Below are positions 9,665-17,374 of a DNA stretch of 41,019 nt, piece by piece. The stretch is from the NCBI GenBank assembly GCA_013178155.1, contig JABLXH010000051.1:1-41019 (forward strand), read 5' to 3'. This DNA comes from Armatimonadota bacterium. Lineage in GTDB: Bacteria; Armatimonadota; Zipacnadia; Zipacnadales; UBA11051. How positions within the stretch are numbered: position 1 is the stretch's first letter; every line of letters starts with the position of its first letter. The translations under genes and the position numbers were made by a program. The notes under the pieces were generated by a model, which saw nothing but the letters and a program-made list of their open reading frames with translations, was not told the DNA's origin and made no database searches.

Positions 9665-12600
9665 CTACTCGAAGGCCAGTACCTTGAAGTCATGCTTCTT
9701 GAGGCTGAAACTGGCCTGTCCCGGTGCGGCACTGGTCACCGCCTCGCCGCTCTCGAAGTCACTCACCTTCGTCAGCTCCGGGAGCTGCAGCCGCACCAGA
9801 TCCAGTTGCACGGTGCAGTCGCCGCCCTCGCCGTAGTCCGTTACGACCACCAGCGCCTTCCCCCCCCGTACCATGACCAGCCCCTTCAGGTCTGAGCCGG
9901 TGGTGGTCAGCGGGAAGCCCGGGTCCCAGTAATTGTACACCTGGCAGTCGGACTCGCCGTAGCCCCACTGGTACAGCTTGTGCAGCAGGTCGTAGTGCGC
10001 CGCCGGCTGCCAGTCCCAGACCTTTAGCTCGTGCACCAGGCAGACGCCGGTCCGCGTGCGCATCACCCACGGGTACAGCGGGTCCTTGTCATCGTAGAAA
10101 CCGCCTGCCAGAATCAGGGGGATGTTGCCGCACTGCCGCCCGATGGTCTCGGCCACCGCCATCTCGGGCGTGAAGCGGTCCTGGAAGTCGCGCTTGCCGT
10201 ATTGCCATTCCCAGTCCAGATTGACATTAGCGAAGGCCATGATCGGGACCAGATTGGCGTTGGTCATGTGCACCACGTTGCTGAAGACCGGGCGGCCCTG
10301 CTCATTGAACAGAACGGCCGTCCGCTTCACCAGGTCGCGCATGGCCCACAGGCCCATGCTGGGATGGACCCGGCCCTGCTCGTCTACCCAGGCGCCGCCC
10401 GCGACCGTGTCATTGTTGGCGCTCAGGTAGAGGTTGTCCCAGTAGATGCCATCGAAGACCTGCATCATCTCCTTGTAGTACCACATCCAGGCGTCCTGCA
10501 GGCTTTCGACCGGGCAGATTTCGTAGTCTATAGCGCCCTTCCGCGAGCGCTCCAGGTAGGGCAGTTGCACCCACTCGTCCTGGAAGGTTGGCCACTCCTC
10601 CAGGTGAAAGCCAAGGCCACGGGGGTTGGTGTAGGGCGTCCAGAGCCATCCCTCGGACCGCTTGGTGCCGGCGGCGCTGCTCATGCCACTGCGGATATGG
10701 GCCAGGAAGAACTCCCATTGCTCCGACCCGGGCTCTGCATAGGGCTTGTAGCCCTCCATCCACTGGTCCACGAACTCCTGGTCGTACTCGCCCGTGTCCC
10801 GGGCCCGGGAGAGTGCTTCATAGATGGACAGGTCATGCTCGCGGGGGTAGAAATCGTAGCTCAGGCAGCCGTAGTAGTACGAGGCGCCCACGATGGAGAA
10901 GGGCTGCACGTCAATGTCCTCGTAGTTGTGGCAGAGCCAGCGCCGCCAGTTGACAGGCTGTTCCGGCATGGGTTTGACCGGCGTGGCCTGCAGTCCGAAG
11001 ACGATCTCCCGTGGCTCGGTCAGGTCGGTGGGCCGGGTAATGAAGTTGACCCGTAGCAGCAGCGTGGCGCCGTTGCGCTCCAACTGCAGCACGGGCGTCG
11101 TGTCGTCCAGACTCCACCCGCGGTCGCTGTCGGCAAACCAGGCCAGCCCGCGTTCGCCCCCTCCCAGCCAGAGGTACGGGTAGAAGGTGCCCACTATGTT
11201 CTGCTTATTGGCCTGGGAGGAGTCCCAGATCGGCCCCTGGCCTGATGGCGTGCGTCCCGCGTAGTTGAAGCGCAGACCGTCACCGCAGGCATGCATGTAA
11301 CGGCAGAGCAGGTCAGCCAGAGGGATCTCCAGGCTGAGGCGGTCCACCTGGCGTGCGCCCTCGCTCTGCAGCTTGAGCGTGACCTTCGCCATCCCGTCGT
11401 AGTCCCAGTCGGTCCGCACCGTGGCCCGCAGCGGCCCGGCTGCAAAGCCGCCCTGAGTGACAGCGGCATGGGGTTGCGCGCTGACGACCTTGAGCTGGTC
11501 CGCCTGCACGGTGACGGTCTGCCCCCCGGCGCTGACAGTCCACTGCATGGGTCCGGTCAGCAGCGGCTCCTGCAGACTGGTGACCTGCTCCCACACCCCG
11601 TTGCCTCCCAGGATGTGCTCGCGGAGCACCGTCCAGACGGTCCGCCCTTGCACCGCTATGGGCGTGAAGGGGGGGATGACGATGGTTGACTTGCCCAGGT
11701 CGTTGTGCTCCCACGGGAAGACCTTGCGCTCATACTCCCCGGTTGCCGGCTCATCCGGAACGCCGGCCCCGCCCTGCAAGGTGGCCTGCACGAGGTACTC
11801 TCCCGCCCCGAGCTCAGGCAGGTCCAAAATCCCCTCGGCCACATAGTCGGCGAACTTCAGGTCCATGGTGGCCAGGGGTTTCTCCCCTCCCTTGCGTACG
11901 AAGGCCACCTGCACCCCCGTCACGGCGTCCCGGGCGGCCAGCGCGTTGATGCTCACCCGCGCCTTGAGCTTGCGGTAGTAGGGGTAGACCTTGTACTGCA
12001 GGGCGATGGCCTGCTGGTCCTCCTTGACGGTCTCCCAGCGTTCCGCCGGCACCTCGTAGTACCAGCCGAAGTCTCGCAGATAGTACGTCCGCTGCCCATC
12101 CGGGGAGGTCACCCGCAGGATGGTCTGGTGGGCGCCCTCGGCCCCACCGTGAGGCGGCTCGACAGCGACGACCTCTCTGGCCCCGGGCGCAATGGTCAGC
12201 TCCCGCGTGGTCTCGTTGGGCGGGTTACGGCTCCAGGTGTCCGACACGAAAACGCTCACCGGCAGGGCCTCGCCGCCGGGGTTGTGGATGGCCAGCTCGA
12301 TACGTGGCTTCTCCGGCCCTCGCAGACCGAGCACCTGCACCACCGGCGCCCCGGCGGCGAAGGTCACCTGCGGGATGCTCGGCAGGTCCTCGTAGGCGGT
12401 GATGACGCTCTCCCAGCGGCTCTGGTCCCAGGGACGCTGCCAGTTGCGGCACACCCGCAGGCCCCACGGATGCTTCAGGTCGTCAGCCGTCGCGCCGATG
12501 GCGGCAAAGGGTATGGCGGCCTCTACATGCCAGTAGCCGCCAACGGTCTGGTTAGCGAACTGCCAGTCCTTGAGCCGCCAGGCCGTGCTTACCGGGTTCT

Positions 12601-13090
12601 GCGCATTGGCCGGGTCCAAAGCCCGGTCGAACATCGCGCCGCGGGCGTTGACGATGATGTGGAAGAAACGTTGGTCACCGGCGGTCAGAGTCAGGTGAGG
12701 GTGAAGGATCAACTCGACCGTGTCGTCATGCAGGGCGGCGGTGATGTCGCGGTCGCCGTCGGGCACGGCCCGGGTCAAGAGGTCACCGCCGGGCGGAAGC
12801 TCGGTCTTCAGGGCTATGAACAGGCTCTGCCCGTCGCTTCCTACCCAGAAGACGGCCTCGCGCGGGCCCAGAAGGCCGTTGTGTTGGCTTACGAGGCCCA
12901 CCTGGCGCACAGCACCGGCCCACTCAGCCTCGTCTATGGCACCATCTATCGTGGGCGCGGCGACCATCAGCGGCAGCATGACCTGCGGTACGGCGCGGTC
13001 AGCCGACGATGGGTGCAGCATGCCCCACAGCGCCACCGACAGAACAAGCACAGTCAGGTACGTCCCCCGGAAGCGGCCACGAGCAGTCAT
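9665..13090 (-). CDS. Secreted CBM9-like / DUF6067 glycoside-hydrolase-like protein
   Basis: The product has 1141 residues. The ATG at 13090 has AAGGAGG seven bases upstream and overlaps the stop of the preceding gene by four bases (ATGA). A signal peptide (GTYLTVLVLSVALWGMLHPSSA) is followed by a CBM9-like sandwich (about 38-250) opening with APTIDGAIDEAEWAGA. The middle and C-terminal part matches the DUF6067 (GH123-N-like) pattern: GLAWFADSDRGWSLDD, then the very typical FGLQATPVKPMPEQP. A barrel-like region carries DGIYWDNLYLSANND and AFANVNLDWEWQYG, and a short beta domain ends the chain. Asp and Glu residues in the two barrel segments are candidates for catalysis. It is the last gene of the 9665-17181 operon and ends seven bases from the convergent membrane-protein gene, with no terminator hairpin between them. 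Confidence 0.8.
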   Translation of the reverse strand: MTARGRFRGTYLTVLVLSVALWGMLHPSSADRAVPQVMLPLMVAAPTIDGAIDEAEWAGAVRQVGLVSQHNGLLGPREAVFWVGSDGQSLFIALKTELPPGGDLLTRAVPDGDRDITAALHDDTVELILHPHLTLTAGDQRFFHIIVNARGAMFDRALDPANAQNPVSTAWRLKDWQFANQTVGGYWHVEAAIPFAAIGATADDLKHPWGLRVCRNWQRPWDQSRWESVITAYEDLPSIPQVTFAAGAPVVQVLGLRGPEKPRIELAIHNPGGEALPVSVFVSDTWSRNPPNETTRELTIAPGAREVVAVEPPHGGAEGAHQTILRVTSPDGQRTYYLRDFGWYYEVPAERWETVKEDQQAIALQYKVYPYYRKLKARVSINALAARDAVTGVQVAFVRKGGEKPLATMDLKFADYVAEGILDLPELGAGEYLVQATLQGGAGVPDEPATGEYERKVFPWEHNDLGKSTIVIPPFTPIAVQGRTVWTVLREHILGGNGVWEQVTSLQEPLLTGPMQWTVSAGGQTVTVQADQLKVVSAQPHAAVTQGGFAAGPLRATVRTDWDYDGMAKVTLKLQSEGARQVDRLSLEIPLADLLCRYMHACGDGLRFNYAGRTPSGQGPIWDSSQANKQNIVGTFYPYLWLGGGERGLAWFADSDRGWSLDDTTPVLQLERNGATLLLRVNFITRPTDLTEPREIVFGLQATPVKPMPEQPVNWRRWLCHNYEDIDVQPFSIVGASYYYGCLSYDFYPREHDLSIYEALSRARDTGEYDQEFVDQWMEGYKPYAEPGSEQWEFFLAHIRSGMSSAAGTKRSEGWLWTPYTNPRGLGFHLEEWPTFQDEWVQLPYLERSRKGAIDYEICPVESLQDAWMWYYKEMMQVFDGIYWDNLYLSANNDTVAGGAWVDEQGRVHPSMGLWAMRDLVKRTAVLFNEQGRPVFSNVVHMTNANLVPIMAFANVNLDWEWQYGKRDFQDRFTPEMAVAETIGRQCGNIPLILAGGFYDDKDPLYPWVMRTRTGVCLVHELKVWDWQPAAHYDLLHKLYQWGYGESDCQVYNYWDPGFPLTTTGSDLKGLVMVRGGKALVVVTDYGEGGDCTVQLDLVRLQLPELTKVSDFESGEAVTSAAPGQASFSLKKHDFKVLAFE

Positions 13091-13872
13091 GGGACGGCCT
13101 CCTTGGGCTTGAGGGTCTCGTACAGCAGACGAACCTCGGCCAGAGACAGGGGCCGACGGTAGAAACAGAGCTCGTCCATCAGCGTCGGGTCGCCGCCATC
13201 GGCCCCAATCAACAACCCCCCGAAGTCGGCATCAGCGGGTGCGGTCTTTACCGTGAAGACCGCGAACTCACCACCGTCCAGTGAGAGCTGCATCACCGGC
13301 CAGCTCCAGTTGGCCACCACAAAGCGCCAACGGCCGTTGGGCCAGTCTCCGGTGCCCACCATCAGGGTGCCCGGTCCCTTCTCCGGCACCAGCATCAGGA
13401 ACTGCAGGCCTTCCAGCCGCGCCCAGCTACCGTCGGTGTTCTGCATGGGTCCTTGACGCTGGAGGTAGAAGGTCGCGTTGGAGCTCATCACCAGAGTGGT
13501 GTTGCCCCCGTTGTCGTGCTTCCAGTCCAGTGGACAAACCCAAAGCGAGATGGCTCCCCGGCTGCCCAGCGTGGCGTTGGGGCCGCGAGCGAAAAGCTCC
13601 GCGGCGCTACCATCCCCGGCCAGGAGAGCTTGTCCGCGCACTCCAGGGCGGAACTGGGGCGCCTTCCCCCATTGCGGCGCGAAATCGCCGGCGGCCATGT
13701 CGGGCAGGAGGTTACCGGCGTCGAAGGTGAAGCGCAGCGTGACCCAGTCCATAAGGCCCCGGAGGGTGGGGTTGCTGAAATAGGGGTCCTGTCGCGGGTC
13801 GGCCAGCTCCTGCGCGGCTGCCGGCAGGCCCACGAGAGCCACCAAGATGCTGGCACGCCACCAGTAAGCCAT
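13087..13872 (-). CDS. Secreted LamG-like (concanavalin A-fold) protein
   Basis: The product has 261 residues. The ATG at 13872 is preferred over a GTG one codon upstream because GGAGG lies seven bases before it. A signal peptide (MAYWWRASILVALVGLPAAA) is followed by one domain of the laminin-G/concanavalin A type. Supporting segments are WVTLRFTFDAGNLLPD near the start, RGAISLWVCPLDW in the middle, and the closing MDELCFYRRPLSLAEVRLLY, which is the usual last strand of LamG_3 domains. These domains bind glycans. The start overlaps the upstream oxidoreductase stop by one base and the stop overlaps the downstream DUF6067 gene by four, so translation is probably coupled. It may act as a binding partner of that large protein. 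Confidence 0.8.
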   Translation of the reverse strand: MAYWWRASILVALVGLPAAAQELADPRQDPYFSNPTLRGLMDWVTLRFTFDAGNLLPDMAAGDFAPQWGKAPQFRPGVRGQALLAGDGSAAELFARGPNATLGSRGAISLWVCPLDWKHDNGGNTTLVMSSNATFYLQRQGPMQNTDGSWARLEGLQFLMLVPEKGPGTLMVGTGDWPNGRWRFVVANWSWPVMQLSLDGGEFAVFTVKTAPADADFGGLLIGADGGDPTLMDELCFYRRPLSLAEVRLLYETLKPKEAVP

Positions 13873-14876
13873 CACATCGCCTCCAGGGCAACCGCCTCGC
13901 CAGTTTCGATGGACTCGATCGCCGCCAGCGACACCTGGAGCGCGATCAGCCCGTCCCGCGCATCGGCGGCGACCGGTAGATCGCCGCGCACGGCGTCGGC
14001 GAAGGCCTGCTGCTGTCGCAGGTACATGTCCGTACCCAGGTTGCCGAAGACCTCGGCTGTGCCCCCCCTGGTGAGCAGGGTGACGGTGTCAGCCGTGATC
14101 TTCAGCAGCCCCCGTGGGCCCAGGCAGTCCTCCAGGCTGTCACTGCCCACCCCCAGGGGCAGACCCCAGCTCATGGACAGCGCCAGGACATCGCCGCTCT
14201 GGTACTCGACGGTGAGGGTGAAAGTGTCCAGTTGCGGGTCAGCGCCTGGCAACTCGGGCGCGCCGCGCGAGAAGAGCATGCCGGCTGCTTTGACACGCAG
14301 CGGCTCGGCGCCAAAGATGACGCGGCACTGGTCCACGTAGTGGCAGGCGATGTCAATGAGCGGGCCGCCGCCCATGTGCCCGTCCATGATCCAGGGCTTG
14401 GGGCGGATCTCCCACCCGCTGACATGCCGGTACATGACAGGCCGTCCGAGACGTCCGCTGTGCACCAGGTTAGCAACCGTCTCAACCTGCCCCATGAACC
14501 GCTTGCAGAAACCCACGGCCAGCTTTCGGCCCGCCGTCTCCGCCCGCTTCCGCATCTCTCGACCCTCGGCCAAGGTCAGCGCCAGCGGCTTCTCGCACAG
14601 CACATGGCAGCCCGCGTCCAGGGCCGCGAGCGTGCACTCGTGGTGGAAACACGTGGGAGTCGCTACGGAGGCCAGGTGCAGGTCGGGAAGGGCCAGGGCC
14701 TCCCGGTAGTCGGCGAAGAAGTTAGGCAGCCCTAGCTCCTTCGCCAGCCCCTCGGCGCGCAGGGCTATGGGGTCGGCTACCGCTACCACTTCCACCCCCC
14801 GGATCTGCGCCCAGTTTCGGGCGTGGACGGTCCCCAGGTTCCCGGCTCCGATGACAACGGCGCGCAGCGTGTCCAT
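13872..14876 (-). CDS. Gfo/Idh/MocA-family NAD(P)-dependent oxidoreductase
   Basis: The product has 334 residues, the usual family length. The ATG at 14876 has GGGGGAG six bases upstream and places the Rossmann strand at the very N-terminus (LRAVVIGAGNLGTVHA, a GxGxxG motif). The family signature CEKPLA follows near residue 97; its lysine is the usual catalytic or binding residue. The C-terminal alpha/beta domain includes GGGPLIDIACHYVDQCR, with the conserved helix carrying D and H. Family members oxidise or reduce sugars, inositols and related polyols, or act in glycoside cleavage by oxidation. No signal peptide is present, so it is cytoplasmic. Its place between an FAD enzyme and secreted glycan-binding proteins suggests sugar catabolism; the substrate is unknown. 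Confidence 0.92.
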   Translation of the reverse strand: MDTLRAVVIGAGNLGTVHARNWAQIRGVEVVAVADPIALRAEGLAKELGLPNFFADYREALALPDLHLASVATPTCFHHECTLAALDAGCHVLCEKPLALTLAEGREMRKRAETAGRKLAVGFCKRFMGQVETVANLVHSGRLGRPVMYRHVSGWEIRPKPWIMDGHMGGGPLIDIACHYVDQCRVIFGAEPLRVKAAGMLFSRGAPELPGADPQLDTFTLTVEYQSGDVLALSMSWGLPLGVGSDSLEDCLGPRGLLKITADTVTLLTRGGTAEVFGNLGTDMYLRQQQAFADAVRGDLPVAADARDGLIALQVSLAAIESIETGEAVALEAM

Positions 14877-14898
14877 GGCCCACTCCCCCAGCATGAGG

Positions 14899-15858
14899 CT
14901 AAGGAGTGCGTTTCTCTCGCTCGCCGTGAGGTTCCTCCCAGGCCGCCAGGCGACGCAGACGGCAGATCGGGCACACGCCGCTGGCGGTGGGGTTGCCACA
15001 GTCCGGACAGGGCAAGTCCGGGCCGCCGGGCGATGGTCGGTTCATGGCCCGCCCCAGCGACTGCACGAGCTGCACTTTCGCCATCGGCGCCAGACTCTCC
15101 AGCAGGTCGAAGACGGCGCGGAACCGATGGGTCTGCGGGTCGAACTGTGGGCAGCTCTCGGGGCAGATAGGGAGACTTTCGAGCCGGGCATACGCCTCCA
15201 CGGCCCGGTCGGGGATGAGACACAGAGGCTTTATCTTCCGGGGGTGAGCGGCATCGCCGGGAAGAACCGGCCGCGGGGCGTCCAGGCGGCCCGTCAGCAG
15301 CCGCTTGAGCATCTGCTGCAGGCGGTCATCGAGCGTATGGCCGGTGGCGACCGCGCTCCAGCCCTCGCGGAGGCCCACGCGGTCCAGCAACGCCCGGCGC
15401 ACGGCGCCACAGACCGAGCACATGGCGAAGGTCCCGACCGGGGCCAGCTCGATGCCGAGGTCGCTGGTCCGTTCGACCACGAGCCGCACGCCCAGGCGCC
15501 CGGCCAGTTCCTCGGCGCTTGCCAGGGAGCGGTCGCTGTACTCGCCCAGGCCCATGTGCACATGGACCGCGGCCACCCAGACGCCCAGGTCATGGCGCAT
15601 GGTCGCCAGGGCATGCAGCAGCGCGCTGCTGTCCTTCCCCCCCGACACGGCCACGCCGATGGTCTCCTTCTTCCGCGCCATCTGGTAGCGGCTGAGGGTG
15701 CGAGCCACGCGCCGACGGAAGAACGACGGATAGCAGGTCGGGCATACAGCCTTCCCAAACTCGGTGAAGCGCAGCAGGTCGCCCGTTGCGCCACAGCGGT
15801 AGCAACTACCATCGTGGAAGGTAAGCCGGGTGCTGTTGGGGACCGCCAAGTCAGCCAT
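14899..15858 (-). CDS. TtuA/Ncs6-type tRNA 2-thiolation ATPase
   Basis: The product has 319 residues. The PP-loop motif SGGKDSS (72-78) binds ATP to adenylate the tRNA base. An N-terminal zinc ribbon (C19, C22, C39, C42) and a C-terminal one (C284, C287, C296, C299) frame the core. The CSVC pair (C147, C150), with a cysteine around C232-C236, matches the Fe-S or catalytic cysteines of TtuA/Ncs6 enzymes. ATGHTLDD (171-178) is the usual second PP-loop-family motif, with T where N is common. TtuA thiolates U54 and Ncs6/NcsA thiolates U34; the sequence alone does not decide. The start (ATG at 15858) is six bases after the upstream stop and has AGAGG close by. Placement of a translation enzyme inside a sugar-catabolic operon is odd. 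Confidence 0.85.
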   Translation of the reverse strand: MADLAVPNSTRLTFHDGSCYRCGATGDLLRFTEFGKAVCPTCYPSFFRRRVARTLSRYQMARKKETIGVAVSGGKDSSALLHALATMRHDLGVWVAAVHVHMGLGEYSDRSLASAEELAGRLGVRLVVERTSDLGIELAPVGTFAMCSVCGAVRRALLDRVGLREGWSAVATGHTLDDRLQQMLKRLLTGRLDAPRPVLPGDAAHPRKIKPLCLIPDRAVEAYARLESLPICPESCPQFDPQTHRFRAVFDLLESLAPMAKVQLVQSLGRAMNRPSPGGPDLPCPDCGNPTASGVCPICRLRRLAAWEEPHGEREKRTP

Positions 15859-15864
15859 CGTCCT

Positions 15865-17181
15865 CTATGCCCAGACGTTCGCCCCAGCGTCGCCGAGGGC
15901 CGCCAGCAGGACGTTCGGGGAGAGATCTCTCGGCCGGCAGCCTTGCTCCAGGCACAGCGCCGCGGCCGTGCCTGCGGCCTCGCCCAGGGCGCGGCAGGTG
16001 GGCTCGATGCGAATCGCAGCCTGGGCCTCGAAAGTGGCCGAGATGCAGCGCCCCGCTACCAGCAGATCGTCCACCTTCAGCGGGACGAGGCAGCGGTAGG
16101 GGATATCGTGGTACTCCCCCGGCGCCAACCCCTTGAGCGTGACGCCGCTGCCGGTGGGACTGTGGATGTCAATGGGGTAGTTGCTTTTGGCGACCCGGTC
16201 CGGGAAGCGGGTCGGCTGGGTGCACTCCTCGGCGGTCAGAACGTGCTCACCGACGATGCGGCGACTCTCACGGATGCCGGGCAGGACGGCCGTGGTGAGC
16301 AGGTAGCAGTCATCAAACCCACGCAGGTACCGCTGGCACCAGGCGATGATCCGCGGGATCATCCGGCGGCCCTCGATCTGCACCCGGGTCAGGTCCTCGG
16401 CTCGGGCGCCATTGATGTAGGTCACCCGCGGGCAGTTGAAGGCGACCTCGCCAGGCCGCCCCGGGATGCTGAAGAACTGGATGTAGACCGCCTCGGCCTC
16501 GGTCCAGACGCCCTCGGCGACGCCACGGTCAATGAGCTCTTCAATCTTGGGGGCGTCGGTATGCCCTTTGGCGAAGCCCATGTGCAGCTCTGGCGGCGCA
16601 CTCGGCCGGTCCAGCTCCTCCAGGCGCGCCGAGAGGGCCTGCAGGTCTACGTTGCCCACCACAAACCGCAGCGAGGCCGACTGGTTCAGACCGTCCTCCT
16701 GGCGGCCGCTCTCACAGGGCACGCCGGCGCGGAAGGCCACGTCGGCGTCGCCGGTACAGTCAATGACCTGCCGGGCCGCGAATTCTTGCCGCCCCGACTT
16801 GCTGCAGGTGACGACCCCGGCAATGCGGCTGCCTTCCGTGATGGCGTCGCTGACGAAGGTGTGGTAGCGCAGTTCCACACCGGCCTCCACGGCCATCTCT
16901 TCCAGGACATACTTCAGCAACTCGTAGTTGAAGAAGGCCGTGTCGGCGCCGCCAGGCCACGCCGCCAGACGGTCAATGATCTCCTGGTGCAGCCCGGCGA
17001 TGAGCTGCTGGGTAGGGGTGCGATAGTTCATGTAAGGCAGCACCAGCGCTCCCGTCTGCGACCCGCCCAGGAAGCCAAGCTGCTCGATGAGCAGCACCCG
17101 CTTGCCGCGCCGCCCGGCCGCGATAGCCGCACAGGCACCGGCTGTTCCACCCCCGCAGACGATGACATCATACAGGTTCAT
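15865..17181 (-). CDS. FAD-dependent oxidoreductase (FAD_oxidored family)
   Basis: The product has 438 residues. The dinucleotide-binding fold is at the N-terminus (YDVIVCGGGTAGACAAIAAG, then RVLLIEQLGFLGG). DCTGDADVAFRAGVP (about 145-160) is the second FAD-contact segment typical of the PF12831 family, and LLVAGRCISATFEAQAAIRI with the following GEAAGTAAALC is the C-terminal FAD-binding part. These enzymes are common in polysaccharide loci of Planctomycetota, Lentisphaerota and Armatimonadota, but few have a known substrate. No signal peptide was seen, so it is probably cytoplasmic. The ATG at 17181 has GAGG nine bases upstream (counted to the first base of ATG). It is the first gene of a five-gene minus-strand operon, and the next start is six bases after its stop. 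Confidence 0.88.
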   Translation of the reverse strand: MNLYDVIVCGGGTAGACAAIAAGRRGKRVLLIEQLGFLGGSQTGALVLPYMNYRTPTQQLIAGLHQEIIDRLAAWPGGADTAFFNYELLKYVLEEMAVEAGVELRYHTFVSDAITEGSRIAGVVTCSKSGRQEFAARQVIDCTGDADVAFRAGVPCESGRQEDGLNQSASLRFVVGNVDLQALSARLEELDRPSAPPELHMGFAKGHTDAPKIEELIDRGVAEGVWTEAEAVYIQFFSIPGRPGEVAFNCPRVTYINGARAEDLTRVQIEGRRMIPRIIAWCQRYLRGFDDCYLLTTAVLPGIRESRRIVGEHVLTAEECTQPTRFPDRVAKSNYPIDIHSPTGSGVTLKGLAPGEYHDIPYRCLVPLKVDDLLVAGRCISATFEAQAAIRIEPTCRALGEAAGTAAALCLEQGCRPRDLSPNVLLAALGDAGANVWA

Positions 17182-17240
17182 GTCGTTTCACCTCGATGCG
17201 GTAGGCGGAGCCCGTTGCCTTTCGCTGCCGTTACGGCCCC

Positions 17241-17270
17241 AAGGTACCGCCCGGAAGGGCGATTCGTCAA
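17241..17270 (-). promoter_or_regulatory. Weak candidate promoter for the FAD oxidoreductase operon
   Basis: Reading the minus strand, TTGACG (17265-17270) and TACCTT (17241-17246) are 18 bases apart, about 60 bases before the ATG at 17181. The -35 box is good but the -10 box matches only three of six positions. The spacer contains the palindrome CGCCCTTCCGGGCG (17248-17261), which could be an operator. Confidence 0.3.
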
Positions 17271-17374
17271 GTTGCGCCCGAGAGGAACCATTCACTGCAC
17301 TCACGTTACCAAGGGGTTTGACCGAGGTCGGGGGGACGGCGACCACGATGCGACACTGTACCGGGAGCCCACAG

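Noticed and set aside
11705-13162. Open frame of 485 codons on the plus strand
   Set aside because: It is antisense to the CBM9/DUF6067 gene, whose product has a signal peptide and family motifs. The plus-strand product has none.
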